Shown here: piece after piece, positions 27,298-40,310 of the stretch
Layout: every line of letters begins with the position of its first letter
How positions within the stretch are numbered: the stretch's first letter is position 1
NCBI RefSeq assembly: GCF_014201615.1
Contig: NZ_JACHEU010000005.1
Location: forward strand, 62,001 to 126,000
Direction: 5' to 3'
Origin: Aquamicrobium lusatiense
Lineage (GTDB): Bacteria > Pseudomonadota > Alphaproteobacteria > Rhizobiales > Rhizobiaceae
Length of the DNA: 64,000 bases
Translations under genes and position numbers: made by a program
The notes under the pieces: model-generated
The model's database searches: none
Seen by the model: the letters and a program-made list of their open reading frames with translations, nothing else
What the model was told of the DNA's origin: nothing

Positions 27298-27920
27298 AGG
27301 CAAGGCTGCAAAGCCCTCACCCGCTCTCTCTTACGGCCACCATTCGGCGGATATGTCATGACGGTTTTGGCATGACAGGCGTGCATTCCGATATCCGCCT
27401 GAACAGCCTTTTCCTGGTCATGCATCCTATCTTCCTCATGCCGGTGAAGCTGTCCTCCGGCACCGGACCAAAGTTCGCAGCGCAGAGCTGCCCGACAACA
27501 GATCTCTTCGCGGCAACTATCGCTGCACGTGCCGGCAGGAAGCGTCTCGCCACCATGGCGGGCAGCGAGACTCTCCCACCCCATCCGCAACTTCCGCCCC
27601 GGCACCGCCCGTCAATTCTGATCCACGACAGCAACGCACCGCCGCCGCACCACGTCGGACGCTCCACATTCCCCCGCGTCTCGGCCTCCGATGTCTGCAT
27701 GCCCCTCAAGCACCACCTCACCGGCTAAAACATGTCCCCCGAAAAGCGGGAGCCGGTTTCGGGACAACAGCATGCGCAAGGGGCGCATCTGAAAGATCGC
27801 GACGCGCTTCAGAGCGCCGGAGCAATAAATTTTTCCCTCCCAAAAACAACAGGATAACCGGCAAAAACTGAATCAGTTCGCGAACAGGCGACGAGCACAT
27901 CTTGACGCCAGGGCCATCAC
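27298..27920. other. Long intergenic region with one dispersed repeat copy
   Basis: About 620 bp with no gene that has a start site and recognisable protein. From 27726 to about 27815 it contains a good copy of the Rhizobiales dispersed element (AAACATGTCCCCCGAAAAGC, CCGGTTTCGGGACAACAGCATGCGC, then a degenerate GATC..GCGCTTCAGAGCG tail). The rest looks non-coding. Confidence 0.5.
27726..27815. repeat. Dispersed Rhizobiales palindromic element
   Basis: The core AAACATGTCCCCCGAAAAGC-GGGAGCCGGTTTCGGGACAA-CAGCATGCGCAAG contains inverted CATGTC/GACATG-type ends and closely matches the intergenic repeat seen across Mesorhizobium/Brucella-type genomes. It is the best-preserved of the copies in the window. 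Confidence 0.6.
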
Positions 27921-27937
27921 GTAACATATAAAGTTAC
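27921..27937. promoter_or_regulatory. Operator-like palindrome at the Rrf2 gene start
   Basis: GTAAC-ATATAAA-GTTAC ends one base before the Rrf2 ATG. A dyad touching the start codon is typical of autorepression by small regulators; the adjacent Rrf2 protein is the likely ligand. Confidence 0.6.
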
Positions 27938-28402
27938 ATGAAAAGAGACAGCAAACTTTCCGGCATCCTCCACGTTCTCCTGCACATGGCCGAGCACAGG
28001 GAACCCGTCACCTCCGAAGTGCTGGCGCGGGCCATGAACACCAACCCGGTGGTCATCCGCCGCATCATGGCCGGCCTGCGCGAGCAAGGCTATGTGCGCT
28101 CGGAAAAGGGCCATGGTGGCGGCTGGGTGCTGGCTTGCGATCTCTCCCGCATCACCCTGCGCGACATTTATGATGCGATCGGCCAGCCGGCCCTGCTCGC
28201 CATGGGCAATCGCACCGAAACGCCGGGCTGCCTGGTCGAGCAGGCCGTCAACGCAGCCCTTGGCGCTGCCTTCGACGACGCCGAGGCACACCTGCTCGCC
28301 CGTTTCGGCGAGGTGACGCTGGCCATGCTCAGCGAGGATTTTCACCGCCGTTTTGCCGTCCATGGCGGCGCCCACGATCTGGAGACAATTCATGCTCCCT
28401 GA
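27938..28402 (+). CDS. Rrf2-family transcriptional regulator
   Basis: A 154-residue Rrf2-type regulator: an N-terminal winged helix ([42 protein letters not shown], then the wing [14 protein letters not shown], about 10-65) and a dimerisation helix. It lacks the three-cysteine cluster of IscR/NsrR; only Cys48-type positions and one Cys at GCLVEQ are present, so it is probably not an Fe-S sensor. The gene overlaps the following FAD oxidoreductase by 11 nt, so it probably regulates that operon, through the palindrome at its start. No strong ribosome binding site is visible; translation may be leaderless or weak. Confidence 0.88.
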   Translation: MKRDSKLSGILHVLLHMAEHREPVTSEVLARAMNTNPVVIRRIMAGLREQGYVRSEKGHGGGWVLACDLSRITLRDIYDAIGQPALLAMGNRTETPGCLVEQAVNAALGAAFDDAEAHLLARFGEVTLAMLSEDFHRRFAVHGGAHDLETIHAP

Positions 28403-29324
28403 CACAGCCATCCGCGCCGGGGCTCCCGCGCAATATGACGCCATCATCATCGGCGGCAGCTTTGCCGGCCTGTCCGCAGCCACCTACATCGCCCGCGCCC
28501 GCCGCTCCGTCTGCATCGTCGATGCCGGCGCGCCGCGCAACCGCTTCGCCGCCCACTCGCACGGCTTTCTGGCGCAGGACGGCAGCGACCCCGCCGCCAT
28601 CCTCGCCACCGCCCGCGCGCAGGTCAGCGCCTACCCCACGGCGCGCTTCATCAGCGCCCGCGCCACCGATGCCAGCAGCGAAAAAGACGGTTTCCGCATC
28701 GATCTGGACGATGGCACCACGCTCCATGGCCGCAAGCTGGTCCTCGCCTACGGTCTGAGCGACGATCTGCCCGCTATTCCCGGACTGGCGGAGCGCTGGG
28801 GCGCGTCCGTCATCCATTGCCCCTATTGCCATGGCTATGAATTTTCAGGCCAGCGCCTCGGCGTTCTCGCCTCCACGCCCATGTCTGCGCATCAGGCCAT
28901 GCTGGTGGCGGAATGGGGGCCGGTGACCTTCTATCTCAACGGCCAGCCCGCCCCGGACCCACAGGAACTCGCCGAACTGGAACAGCGCGGCGTCGCCATC
29001 GAACCCGCCGCCGTCACAGCCCTGCATGGCGACCTGCCGCATCTGTCCGGCATCGAACTGGCAAACGGGCGCATCGATCCGCTGGATGCGCTCTATGTCG
29101 GCCCGCGCACCCGCTTCAACAGCGACATCGCGCAAAAACTCGGCTGCGCCGTCGATGAGCATGCCGCCGGGACCTTCATCCGCACCGATTCCCTGAAGGA
29201 AACCACCGTTCCCGGCATCTATGCCGCAGGCGACATTGCGCGCGGCGCGCACTCCGTCGCCTGGGCCTGCGGCGATGGTGTCATGGCCGGCGTGGCCACG
29301 CACCGCTCGCTCGTGTTCGGGTGA
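28392..29324 (+). CDS. FAD/NAD(P)-dependent oxidoreductase, thioredoxin-reductase-like
   Basis: A 310-residue flavoprotein. The N-terminal FAD-binding motif is [19 protein letters not shown] (about 20-38), the central CPYCHGYE (about 146-153) is the family's CxxC region placed as in thioredoxin reductase, and the C-terminal [11 protein letters not shown] is the second FAD motif. It resembles the Rrf2-associated thioredoxin-reductase-like group; the NAD(P)-binding GxGxxA motif is degenerate ([14 protein letters not shown]). The partner is unknown. The ATG at 28392 overlaps the Rrf2 gene, so the two are co-transcribed. Confidence 0.85.
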   Translation: MLPDTAIRAGAPAQYDAIIIGGSFAGLSAATYIARARRSVCIVDAGAPRNRFAAHSHGFLAQDGSDPAAILATARAQVSAYPTARFISARATDASSEKDGFRIDLDDGTTLHGRKLVLAYGLSDDLPAIPGLAERWGASVIHCPYCHGYEFSGQRLGVLASTPMSAHQAMLVAEWGPVTFYLNGQPAPDPQELAELEQRGVAIEPAAVTALHGDLPHLSGIELANGRIDPLDALYVGPRTRFNSDIAQKLGCAVDEHAAGTFIRTDSLKETTVPGIYAAGDIARGAHSVAWACGDGVMAGVATHRSLVFG

Positions 29325-29330
29325 TTTGGT

Positions 29331-29780
29331 TCAGCCGAGCAGGCTCTTGATCGTTCCGCTCGCCTTGCCGAAATCCATCTGGCCGGCATAGTTTTCGCGC
29401 AAGGCGGCCATCACCTTGCCCATGTCCTTGACGCTTGCGGCCCCCGTTTCGGCGATTGCCGCGCGGATCGCCGCTTCCGTCTCGGCCTCGTCCATCTGGC
29501 GGGGCATGAAATCGCGGATCACCACGATCTCCTCGCGCTCCTTGGCCGCCAGTTCCGGCCGACCACCATCGTCGAAGGCTTTTGCCGAGTCCTCGCGCTG
29601 CTTGACCATCTTGGCCAGAAGCTGCGCCAGTTCGTCCGCGCCCGCGGCTTCCTTGCCGACGCCGCGATTGGCAATGTCGCGGTCCTTGATTGCCGCCTGA
29701 ATCAGCCGCAGCGTGGTCAGGCGGAACTTGTCGCCCGCCTTCATCGCCGTTTTCACTTCGTCCATCAGCCGTTCGCGCAT
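29331..29780 (-). CDS. GatB/YqeY-domain protein
   Basis: A 149-residue YqeY-family protein (MRERLMDEVKTAMKAGDK at the start, DFMPRQMDEAETEAAI in the middle, VKDMGKVMAALRENYAGQMDF near the end), built of the helical domain that binds tRNA in GatB, the glutamine-tRNA amidotransferase subunit. It may act with GatCAB or on tRNA, but its role is not established. The start at 29780 has AAGGAG about 7 nt upstream. It lies between dnaG and carA, as is common in Rhizobiales. Confidence 0.92.
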   Translation of the reverse strand: MRERLMDEVKTAMKAGDKFRLTTLRLIQAAIKDRDIANRGVGKEAAGADELAQLLAKMVKQREDSAKAFDDGGRPELAAKEREEIVVIRDFMPRQMDEAETEAAIRAAIAETGAASVKDMGKVMAALRENYAGQMDFGKASGTIKSLLG

Positions 29781-29809
29781 GATCGTTTCTCCTTGAATGG
29801 CCCAGATAG

Positions 29810-29865
29810 AGCATGTCGCCCGGCGCTGAAAAGCGGTTTTGGGCCGCATCCTGCATGAAATATCC
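29810..29865. repeat. Degenerate dispersed-repeat copy
   Basis: GAGCATGTCGCCCGGCGCTGAAAAGCGGTTTTGGGCCGCATCCTGCATGAAA resembles the CATGTC..CGGTTTT..CATG core of the intergenic repeat. Confidence 0.35.
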
Positions 29866-29904
29866 GGACGGCGCAGAAAAGCTGCGACTTGGCGGCGCAT
29901 GGTG

Positions 29905-29933
29905 TTGACCGGGCCTGCCGCTTCCCCTATTTC
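29905..29933 (+). promoter_or_regulatory. Probable sigma-70 promoter of carA
   Basis: TTGACC and TATTTC are separated by exactly 17 bp, in the gap upstream of carA. The spacing and the -35 are good; the -10 is only fair. Confidence 0.5.
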
Positions 29934-30062
29934 GTGAGCCTTAGCATGAACTGAGCATCAGATGTGCGGCGGCGGCGTGATTTTCGCAGGCCCCGTGCCT
30001 TTTGCCGCGGATATTCGGCCGGCCGGCCGCGCATCCGTGCAACTTCACGATGGAGCGCCGCC

Positions 30063-31265
30063 ATGGCCAGCACTGCCCCCTGGGTTTCGGAAAAGCCGAC
30101 CGCCCTGCTCGTCCTCGCCGACGGAACGGTGATCGAGGGCCGCGGCCTCGGCGCTTCGGGTGAGGCAATCGGCGAGGTCTGCTTCAACACCGCGCTCACC
30201 GGCTATCAGGAAATCCTCACCGATCCCTCTTATGCCGGCCAGATCGTCACCTTCACCTTCCCACATATCGGCAATGTCGGCGTCAATGACGAAGACGAGG
30301 AAAGCCTGGCGCCCATCTCGCGTGCCGGCGCCGTCGGCGCCATCTTCAAGGCCGACATCTCCACCCCCTCGAACTACCGCTCCACCGGCGGCCTGAACGA
30401 ATGGCTGGAAAAGCGCGGCATCGTCGCCATGTCGGGCATCGACACCCGCGCGCTCACCGCTCTGCTGCGCGACAAGGGCGTGGCCGATGCCGTCATCGCC
30501 CATGCGCCGGACGGCAATTTCGACATCGAGACGCTGAAGAAGAAGGCCGCCGGCTGGTCGGGCCTCGTCGGCCTCGACCTTGCAAAGGACGTCACCAGCG
30601 GCCAGTCCAGCCTGTGGGAAGAAACGCCCTGGGTGTGGAACGAAGGCTATGGTGAGCAGGGTGAGCCCTCCATGCACATCGTCGCCGTCGACTTCGGCGT
30701 CAAGCGCAACATATTGCGCCTGCTGGCCGGCCTTGGCGCGAAGGTCACGGTGGTGCCCGCCACCGCTGCCGCGCAGGACATCCTGGCCCTTCAGCCGGAT
30801 GGCATCTTCCTCTCCAACGGCCCCGGAGATCCGGCCGCCACCGGCGACTATGCGGTGCCGACGCTTCGCGAGCTGCTGAAAACCGACATTCCGATCTTCG
30901 GCATCTGCCTCGGCCACCAGATCCTGGCGCTCGCCGCCGGCGGCAACACGGTCAAGATGCATCAGGGCCATCACGGCGCCAACCATCCGGTCAAGGACCA
31001 CACCACCGGCAAGGTCGAGATCGTGTCCATGAACCACGGTTTTGCCGTCGATACCGCCTCGCTGCCGGAAGGCGTGACGGAAACCCATGTCTCGCTGTTC
31101 GACGGCTCGAACTGCGGCATCACCATCGTCGGCAAGCCGGTCTTCTCGGTGCAGCACCACCCTGAAGCCTCACCCGGCTCGCAGGATTCGCACTACCTCT
31201 TCCGCCGCTTCGCCAATCTCATTCGCGCCCGCAAGGGTGAGCCGGCTCTGGCCGAGCGGGCCTGA
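30063..31265 (+). CDS. carA: Carbamoyl-phosphate synthase small subunit CarA
   Basis: A 400-residue protein. The N-terminal CPSase_sm_chain domain (about 10-150) includes CFNTALTGYQEILTDPSY. The C-terminal class I glutamine amidotransferase has the nucleophile Cys in GICLGHQ (about 279-285) and the His/Glu of QHHPEASPGSQDS near the end. CarA supplies ammonia from glutamine to CarB for arginine and pyrimidine synthesis. The ATG at 30063 has GGAGCG upstream; a longer frame to 29964 is spurious. carB is 3.6 kb downstream, separated by three leftward genes. Confidence 0.98.
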   Translation: MASTAPWVSEKPTALLVLADGTVIEGRGLGASGEAIGEVCFNTALTGYQEILTDPSYAGQIVTFTFPHIGNVGVNDEDEESLAPISRAGAVGAIFKADISTPSNYRSTGGLNEWLEKRGIVAMSGIDTRALTALLRDKGVADAVIAHAPDGNFDIETLKKKAAGWSGLVGLDLAKDVTSGQSSLWEETPWVWNEGYGEQGEPSMHIVAVDFGVKRNILRLLAGLGAKVTVVPATAAAQDILALQPDGIFLSNGPGDPAATGDYAVPTLRELLKTDIPIFGICLGHQILALAAGGNTVKMHQGHHGANHPVKDHTTGKVEIVSMNHGFAVDTASLPEGVTETHVSLFDGSNCGITIVGKPVFSVQHHPEASPGSQDSHYLFRRFANLIRARKGEPALAERA

Positions 31266-31283
31266 ACCCTTTCAGGGGCGCAT

Positions 31284-32537
31284 TCAGTTTTCGGCGGCGG
31301 CCTCCATGGCCGCCGTTTTGCTTTGCGGCGCGCGCACCTTCGTCACCAGCACCAGCAGCGCACCGCTCAGGAACAGGCCGGCCACCACATAGGAAGCCCC
31401 GCCGAATTCCACCGGCGCGGCCGGCCCGGTGAACCACGAGAAGATGTTGGTGTAGATGAGCGGCGCGATGATGGCTGTGACCGAGAACAGGCTGGTGATC
31501 GCACCCTGCAACTCGCCCTGCGAGGACGGCGGTACCTGTGCGGCGGCAAGGCTGCGCAGCGGAGGCTCCGACAGTGCCTCCATGCAGGTCGCCACGATCA
31601 CCGCATAGATCATCCAGCCCTGCCATGCTGCGGCATAGCCGAACGCCGCGATCGCCGTGAAGGCAAGCCCGATGGCGGCGGTGCGCCATTCGCCCAGCAC
31701 CGGCACCACGCGCGGCAGCACGGTCGCCATGATCACCGCCCCGCACAGGCCGAACAGTCCCAGCGACAGGCCGATCTGGCGTTCGCTCCAGCCATAGCGA
31801 TAGTCGCTGACGAAGGCCCATACCGAAGGGTAGACCATGTGGCCGAGCATCATCAGGAAGAACACCAGCCCCAGCCAGCCGATGCCCGGATAGTTGCGCA
31901 TCTGCCGCAGCGCGCCGAGCGGGCTCGCCCGCCGCCACTCGAAAGGCCGGCGATGCTTCGCCTCCAGCGTTTCGGGCAGGAAGAAGAAGGCGACGATGAA
32001 ATTGGCGAAGGCCAGCCCCGCCGCGAAAAAGAAGGGAACGCGGGGACCAAATTCGCCAAGGATGCCGCCCAGCACCGGCCCGATGACGAAACCGACGCCG
32101 AAAGCGATGCCCAGCAGCCCGAAATTGCGCGCCCGGTTCTCGTCGGTGCTGATGTCGGCGATGAAGGCCGACGCCGTCGAATGGCTGCCGCCGCTGATAC
32201 CGGCCAGCACCCGGCCGATGAACAGCATGGGATAGGACCACGCGATGGCGCAGATCAGATTGTCGATGGCGAAGGTGAACACCGAGGCCAGCAGCACCGG
32301 GCGGCGTCCGAAGCGGTCCGAGAGATTGCCGATCACCGGCGCGAACACGAACTGCATGGCGGCATAGACGAACAGCAGCCATCCGCCCTCCCGCGCCGCT
32401 GCGCTCACGTCGACCCCCGACAATTCCTGCAGGAACGCCGGCAGCACCGGCATGATGATGCCGAAGCCGACAATGTCGAGCAGCAATATGGTGAAGACGA
32501 GGGCAAGCCCGCGCCGTGCTGTTCCGGCTTCGACCAT
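31284..32537 (-). CDS. MFS transporter, TetA-like
   Basis: A 417-residue major facilitator with twelve hydrophobic segments. The typical inter-helix-2/3 motif A appears as GNLSDRFGRRPVLL (about 68-81), and the TetA-type GGSHSTASAFIADISTDENRARNFGLLG (about 116-143) matches the tetracycline/multidrug:proton antiporter branch (TCR/DHA1). Substrate unknown; resistance should not be assumed. The start at 32537 follows CAGGAGGACAG. It is convergent with carA (18 bp gap). Confidence 0.9.
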   Translation of the reverse strand: MVEAGTARRGLALVFTILLLDIVGFGIIMPVLPAFLQELSGVDVSAAAREGGWLLFVYAAMQFVFAPVIGNLSDRFGRRPVLLASVFTFAIDNLICAIAWSYPMLFIGRVLAGISGGSHSTASAFIADISTDENRARNFGLLGIAFGVGFVIGPVLGGILGEFGPRVPFFFAAGLAFANFIVAFFFLPETLEAKHRRPFEWRRASPLGALRQMRNYPGIGWLGLVFFLMMLGHMVYPSVWAFVSDYRYGWSERQIGLSLGLFGLCGAVIMATVLPRVVPVLGEWRTAAIGLAFTAIAAFGYAAAWQGWMIYAVIVATCMEALSEPPLRSLAAAQVPPSSQGELQGAITSLFSVTAIIAPLIYTNIFSWFTGPAAPVEFGGASYVVAGLFLSGALLVLVTKVRAPQSKTAAMEAAAEN

Positions 32538-32615
32538 TCCGGACTGTCCTCCTGCGCCAACGCGGCGGACGCTTCTTATATTCCAGCCGCAACTGCGGAA
32601 CAATAGAAGAACGGA

Positions 32616-33437
32616 TCAGCGTTTCATGATGCTGACATCGGCTGGCGCAGCGCCGATTTCCGCATCCGCCTGCGGCCGCAGCAGCCCGTCGAGGATCGGC
32701 ATGCTGATCAGGGCCGAGACGGCGATCATGGCGAGGCAGATGCGGCGGAAGGTGCGCTCGTTCGCCAGCCCGAACATCCGGCTGCCCAGCCACAGGCCGG
32801 CACCGTAGAACAGCGCCAGCAGCACCGCCAGCATGAGCACGTGAACGGTGATCAGCCCGCCCCATATGTAGCTGATGGCCGAGAGCACGGTGGAGATGGC
32901 GAAGAACAGGATGATGTTGGCCCGCACGACGCTGGCGCTGGAGCGGCCGCCGAGCCAGTAGGCGACCACGGGCGGCCCGCCGATCTGCGCGGCGCCCGCC
33001 AGCACGCCCGAAACGGCTCCGACCAGAACGGTCAGCGGGCTGGCCGGCTCGCCGTCATAGCGCCATCTCGACATCAGCAGTGCAAGAAGCAGAACCACGA
33101 TGGCCACGATCGACCATCTGATGGTCAGCGGGTCGAGAGTGCTCAGCAGGTAGACGCCGGCGGGAATGCCCGCGATGGCACCGAGCGTCATCAGCCCCAC
33201 ATCGCGGTGGTTCGCCAGCCGCACCGCCTTTGGGATGAAGCCCCACGCCAGCAGGGCGTCCATCACCAGCAGCAGCGGCACGGCGACCGCCGGCGGCACC
33301 GCGGTACTGGCCAGCGGCACGAACACCAGTGCCGCGCCGAAACCGGAAAATCCGCGCGCAAGTCCGGACAGGGCCGCGACCAGCGCCAGAAAGGCCAGCA
33401 CAGGCAAATCGACCGGCAGTGACGACAAATTCCACAT
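32616..33437 (-). CDS. TauE/SafE-family membrane exporter
   Basis: A 273-residue member of the TauE/SafE family with about eight hydrophobic segments. The first repeat has LARGFSGFGAALVFVPLAS (about 18-36), and the second has GVLAGAAQIGGPPVVAYWLG (about 150-169), the QIGGP form common in Alphaproteobacteria. The transported anion is unknown, often sulfite or an organosulfonate. I use the ATG at 33437; a longer frame to 33524 is not supported. Confidence 0.88.
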   Translation of the reverse strand: MWNLSSLPVDLPVLAFLALVAALSGLARGFSGFGAALVFVPLASTAVPPAVAVPLLLVMDALLAWGFIPKAVRLANHRDVGLMTLGAIAGIPAGVYLLSTLDPLTIRWSIVAIVVLLLALLMSRWRYDGEPASPLTVLVGAVSGVLAGAAQIGGPPVVAYWLGGRSSASVVRANIILFFAISTVLSAISYIWGGLITVHVLMLAVLLALFYGAGLWLGSRMFGLANERTFRRICLAMIAVSALISMPILDGLLRPQADAEIGAAPADVSIMKR

Positions 33438-33619
33438 GGTATCCGGCTGGCATGACCTGTGTCGGCTCCCCGCGCTTCTCCCGGAAAGGAAAAGCCCGGC
33501 GGAGAGCCGATCGGAAAACCCCATTCGCGCCGAGGCATCACAGGCCCCGCACCCTGCCGCCCTTCACCTTCAGGCCCCCACCTTCAGGCAATGGCGGCAG
33601 GATGGAGAGTTTTCCCGCG

Positions 33620-34564
33620 TCAGATCGGGTTGTTGAACGTATCGCAGTCAGAGAGCTTGCCGCTCTTGTAGCCGCGGGCGAACCATTTCTGGCGCTGTGC
33701 CGAAGTGCCGTGGTTGAAGGTCTCGGGAACCACATAGCCCTGCGTGCGCTTTTGCAGCGTGTCGTCGCCGATCTGCTGGGCGGCGTTCAGCGCCTCCTCA
33801 AGATCGCCCTCCTCCAGAATGCCCTTCTGCGCCGTGTAGTGTCCCCACACGCCGGCGAAGCAGTCAGCCTGAAGCTCGACCTGCATCGACATGTGGTTGG
33901 CTTCGCTCTCGCCCATGCGCTGGCGCATCTGGTTGAACTTCGGCAGCACGCCGATCAGGTTCTGGACGTGATGCCCAACCTCATGCGCAACCACATAGGC
34001 CTCAGCGAAATCGCCGGAAGCACCGAACTGCTCGGAAAGCTGGCGGAAGAAGGAGGTGTCGAGATACACCTTCTTGTCGGCCGGGCAGTAGAACGGGCCG
34101 GAAGCCGATGACGCGAAGCCGCAGGCCGAGCGGATCTGCCCCTCGAACAGCGTCAGCTTCGGCTCCTCATAGGTCAGGCCGTTGGCCTGGAAGATGCCGT
34201 TCCACACATCTTCCGTTTCGGCCAGAACCGTGGCCACGAACTGCTTCATCTCGTCGTTGCGGGCCGAGCCTGAACTGGAGCCCGGGCCGGTTTCGCTCGA
34301 CGTCGTGCGGCCGCTGTCCTCACCCGGCAGCAGTCCGCCGCCGCCGCCGGTCAGCACCTGCATCGGGTCGATGCCGCAGGCCTTCAGCCCGAAGAACAGC
34401 ACCACCAGTATGACGATCGTCGAAAGTCCGCCGCCGCCGGCGCGCCCGCCAATCGGTATGCGCATTCGGCCGGGACCGCTGCCAATGTTTCCGGGCCGGC
34501 CGAAACCGCCCTGCCCGCGCTGATCGTCAATATTGTCGCTCTGGCGACGGCCTCTCCAGCGCAT
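33620..34564 (-). CDS. Neutral zinc metallopeptidase (YpfJ family)
   Basis: A 314-residue membrane-anchored peptidase. The N-terminus is Arg/Gly-rich, a membrane anchor follows (about 48-63), then a Gly/Ser linker, and the catalytic domain contains HEVGHH at 194-199 (zinc ligands, catalytic Glu) with ELQADCFAGVWGHY about 50 residues later supplying the third-ligand Glu/Asp. Cys pairs (SACGF/FYCPADKK) may form a disulfide outside the membrane. The family (PF04228) is widespread; substrates are unknown. The start at 34564 begins MRWRGRRQSDN; earlier codons are not supported. Confidence 0.9.
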   Translation of the reverse strand: MRWRGRRQSDNIDDQRGQGGFGRPGNIGSGPGRMRIPIGGRAGGGGLSTIVILVVLFFGLKACGIDPMQVLTGGGGGLLPGEDSGRTTSSETGPGSSSGSARNDEMKQFVATVLAETEDVWNGIFQANGLTYEEPKLTLFEGQIRSACGFASSASGPFYCPADKKVYLDTSFFRQLSEQFGASGDFAEAYVVAHEVGHHVQNLIGVLPKFNQMRQRMGESEANHMSMQVELQADCFAGVWGHYTAQKGILEEGDLEEALNAAQQIGDDTLQKRTQGYVVPETFNHGTSAQRQKWFARGYKSGKLSDCDTFNNPI

Positions 34565-34917
34565 GCGCTTGTCGTCCTCATTCTCTGGCAGACCTCGCAG
34601 GCCAGCCTTGTCCCTTCGGCTTCGATAGATACCGTATCCATGGGACCGAGTCATGACCAATCTCGGCCGCCGGTTCCGGTCATGGCAACAACGCCCTGCC
34701 CCGCCGGTCGTTCCGCCCGCCGCTCCGCAGCTTCACGGCACCGACAATTTGCCGGCCTATGCGTATTCGCTGGGCAAACATGCATTTTTCGGGGTTACAT
34801 CGGCGGAAACTCTCCCCTATAAGGCCCCCTTAGCCTGAACCAAGAATCCACGCAGCGTGAACCGACCCGGAAAACCGGCGCCGGTGTTTCGCATGCACAG
34901 CCATAACGGACCCCGCC
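34565..34917. other. carB upstream region
   Basis: This 353-bp gap separates the divergent peptidase and carB genes and must hold both promoters. A 61-codon rightward frame at 34653 has no site and no recognisable protein. No terminator or known riboswitch was seen. Confidence 0.5.
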
Positions 34918-38403
<3,486 letters not shown>

Positions 38404-38420
38404 GCGGCGCGAACTCCCTA

Positions 38421-38449
38421 AAAAAGCCGGGTTTCGACCCGGCTTTTTT
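38421..38449. terminator. Bidirectional terminator after carB
   Basis: AAAAAGCCGGGT pairs with ACCCGGCTTTTT around TTCG, a stable tetraloop, with T7 on the right. It serves carB and the convergent VOC gene. Confidence 0.93.
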
Positions 38450-38471
38450 TGTTGGTGCTGCCGCCTAGCGA

Positions 38472-38855
38472 TCAGGCCGGACGTCGTTCCCCAACATCGA
38501 TCCGGTTGCCATCGGGATCGGCAAGAACGAAGGCTCTCTGGCCGTAGTCCTTGTCCTTCAACGCCTTGATGATCCGCACGCCCGCCGCTTCGCAGATCTC
38601 ATGAAATGCGTCGATGTCGCTGACGAACATGTGAAACACATTGACCGTCGTCGCGACATGCGCCCGGTTCTGGCTGAGATGTATCTCGGCGGCATCCTTC
38701 TTCAGAACCATGAACCCGACAGGGTCGCCGTTCTCGAACACTTTCTGAAAGCCGAGAATACCGGAGTAGAAGGCAAAGGCTGCCCGAATGTCACGAACCG
38801 GCAGACATGGGGCCACGCGGCCGAAGGTAATTGTACAAACTGGGGAAGAACCCAT
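38472..38855 (-). CDS. VOC-family protein, bleomycin-resistance-like
   Basis: A 127-residue VOC protein: FGRVAPCLPVRDIRAAFAFYSGILGF (about 11-36), then VGFMVLKKDAAEIHLSQ, and the C-terminal QRAFVLADPDGNRIDVGE. This is the length and order of bleomycin-resistance/glyoxalase-like proteins that sequester or modify a small compound. It is unrelated in detail to the VOC protein at 13842-14291. The start at 38855 is the first in frame. Confidence 0.85.
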   Translation of the reverse strand: MGSSPVCTITFGRVAPCLPVRDIRAAFAFYSGILGFQKVFENGDPVGFMVLKKDAAEIHLSQNRAHVATTVNVFHMFVSDIDAFHEICEAAGVRIIKALKDKDYGQRAFVLADPDGNRIDVGERRPA

Positions 38856-39089
38856 CGCATGCTCCTGAAAATGTGGGCAGAGGCGGCAGTGCGCATGACC
38901 GGTCAGGAGCGGTGTCCCTTTTCTTAGAATCGCATGGAGCGCAGGAAAAATAAAGACAGCCGGTCCGGGAAACCGGGCCGGCCTGCTTCAGACCCAGCCT
39001 GCAACGTTTTCGAGCGTCCTCATGGCCTGTTTGGGGAGCGCCGCTTCGCCAGCGCTCCGCAGGCAGACATTCATCAGGGCACTTCCCGG

Positions 39090-40172
39090 TCAGCGTGCAA
39101 GCGTACGTTCCAGATCGTCGCGTATCAGCCGCACCAGTTCGGCATGGATATCGGCGCGGGACCGAGCGCCACCATCCTCGCAGATCGGTTCGTCCTCCCC
39201 GGACGATTTCAGAATCTCGGCGGCCCCTTCCCGGCATTCCGGCAGGAAGCTGTAGTGCACGGAGTCCGCGACGGCGGCATAGGTCCCGTTCGGCGTCAGC
39301 GCTGCCAGCTTGTCGGCGATCACGCCGGGCGGAACGGTGCCGGCGCTTCCCAGATTGATGAAGCTCATCGGAATGGAAATGTCCTTCAGGCTCTGCGCGT
39401 CATAGGCCTGCGCCAGCCCCGGATCGACAAGCACGGCAGATTTGACACGGCGATCGAGGTTCGACTGCTCGAACAGCGTCTTGTCGACGGCGCGCAGGTC
39501 CACCTTGCCGACCTTGACCTGCACTTCGTTCACATAGCCGATCCCGCCCGCATACCAGGCGCAGTCCCACCTGTCATACGTGTCGCAATAGCGCGCATAA
39601 GCCTCCAGATCGGCGCGCGCGCCGGCGCTCAGCATCGCCGCCGCCCCGCCAAGCGAAAAGCCGACCACGCCGATCCTGTCGGCATCGACAAGGCCATGCC
39701 ATTGCCCGTCGCCCGCCCCCCCCTCGCCGGTCAGCCTGTCGATCACGGCGGACAGGTCCGCCGCCCGTTGCCACAGTTTCGGGGTGTCGCCCGGTGTCGA
39801 ATAGCCGCTGGTCGTGCCGGGATGGTTCGGACCGGCCACGACGAAGCCCGCTTTGGCGAGTTCCGTCGCCAGCCAGCTCATGCCCTGAACGCGGCTGCCC
39901 GAGCCGTGCGACAGAACCACCAGCGGAAACCGGCCCTGTGCCGGTGCCGCGTCGGGTACGGCCGGGGCTCCTGCGAATACCCTGTTGGCGCCGATCATGA
40001 CCGGCTCGCCAGCATCCTTGGCCGGATACCAGACAGTCACATGCAGGTCGCGTCCGTAATCGGTCGGGGCAGCAGTCAGCGAGATCTGGCGCACGCCGAC
40101 CTCCGCTGCGAAAGAGGGCGTGGCCATCGCGGCGGCAAATGCGGCGGCGCAGAGCGTTTGGAAATTGAACAT
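39090..40172 (-). CDS. Secreted alpha/beta-hydrolase (dienelactone/PAF-acetylhydrolase-like)
   Basis: A 360-residue exported hydrolase: signal peptide (about 1-23, PSFAA/EV), LVVLSHGSGSR oxyanion-hole strand (about 85-94), nucleophile elbow GFSLGG with Ser near 173, and SVHYSFLPE near the C-terminus with the probable catalytic His. This is the arrangement of PAF-acetylhydrolase/dienelactone-hydrolase-like proteins in Proteobacteria; the ester substrate is unknown. The start at 40172 (ATG) has AGGAA 6 nt upstream, and GTG at 40175 is an alternative. It is divergent from a membrane AraC regulator that may control it. Confidence 0.87.
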   Translation of the reverse strand: MFNFQTLCAAAFAAAMATPSFAAEVGVRQISLTAAPTDYGRDLHVTVWYPAKDAGEPVMIGANRVFAGAPAVPDAAPAQGRFPLVVLSHGSGSRVQGMSWLATELAKAGFVVAGPNHPGTTSGYSTPGDTPKLWQRAADLSAVIDRLTGEGGAGDGQWHGLVDADRIGVVGFSLGGAAAMLSAGARADLEAYARYCDTYDRWDCAWYAGGIGYVNEVQVKVGKVDLRAVDKTLFEQSNLDRRVKSAVLVDPGLAQAYDAQSLKDISIPMSFINLGSAGTVPPGVIADKLAALTPNGTYAAVADSVHYSFLPECREGAAEILKSSGEDEPICEDGGARSRADIHAELVRLIRDDLERTLAR

Positions 40173-40310
40173 CACGGTTTCCTGTGTTGGAAGGACAGGA
40201 CGACAGTGCGGGAACCGTGCGTTTGATGCCTCCTCGATCGCGATTGAGGTCGTACCCGATCGCGATCCGGGCCATTATCTGCGTCCGCCATCCAACCTCA
40301 TGAAGCACCG

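Noticed and set aside
27372..27728. 118-codon rightward frame in the 27.3-27.9 kb gap
   Set aside because: No ribosome binding site, no recognisable domain, and composition unlike coding sequence here.
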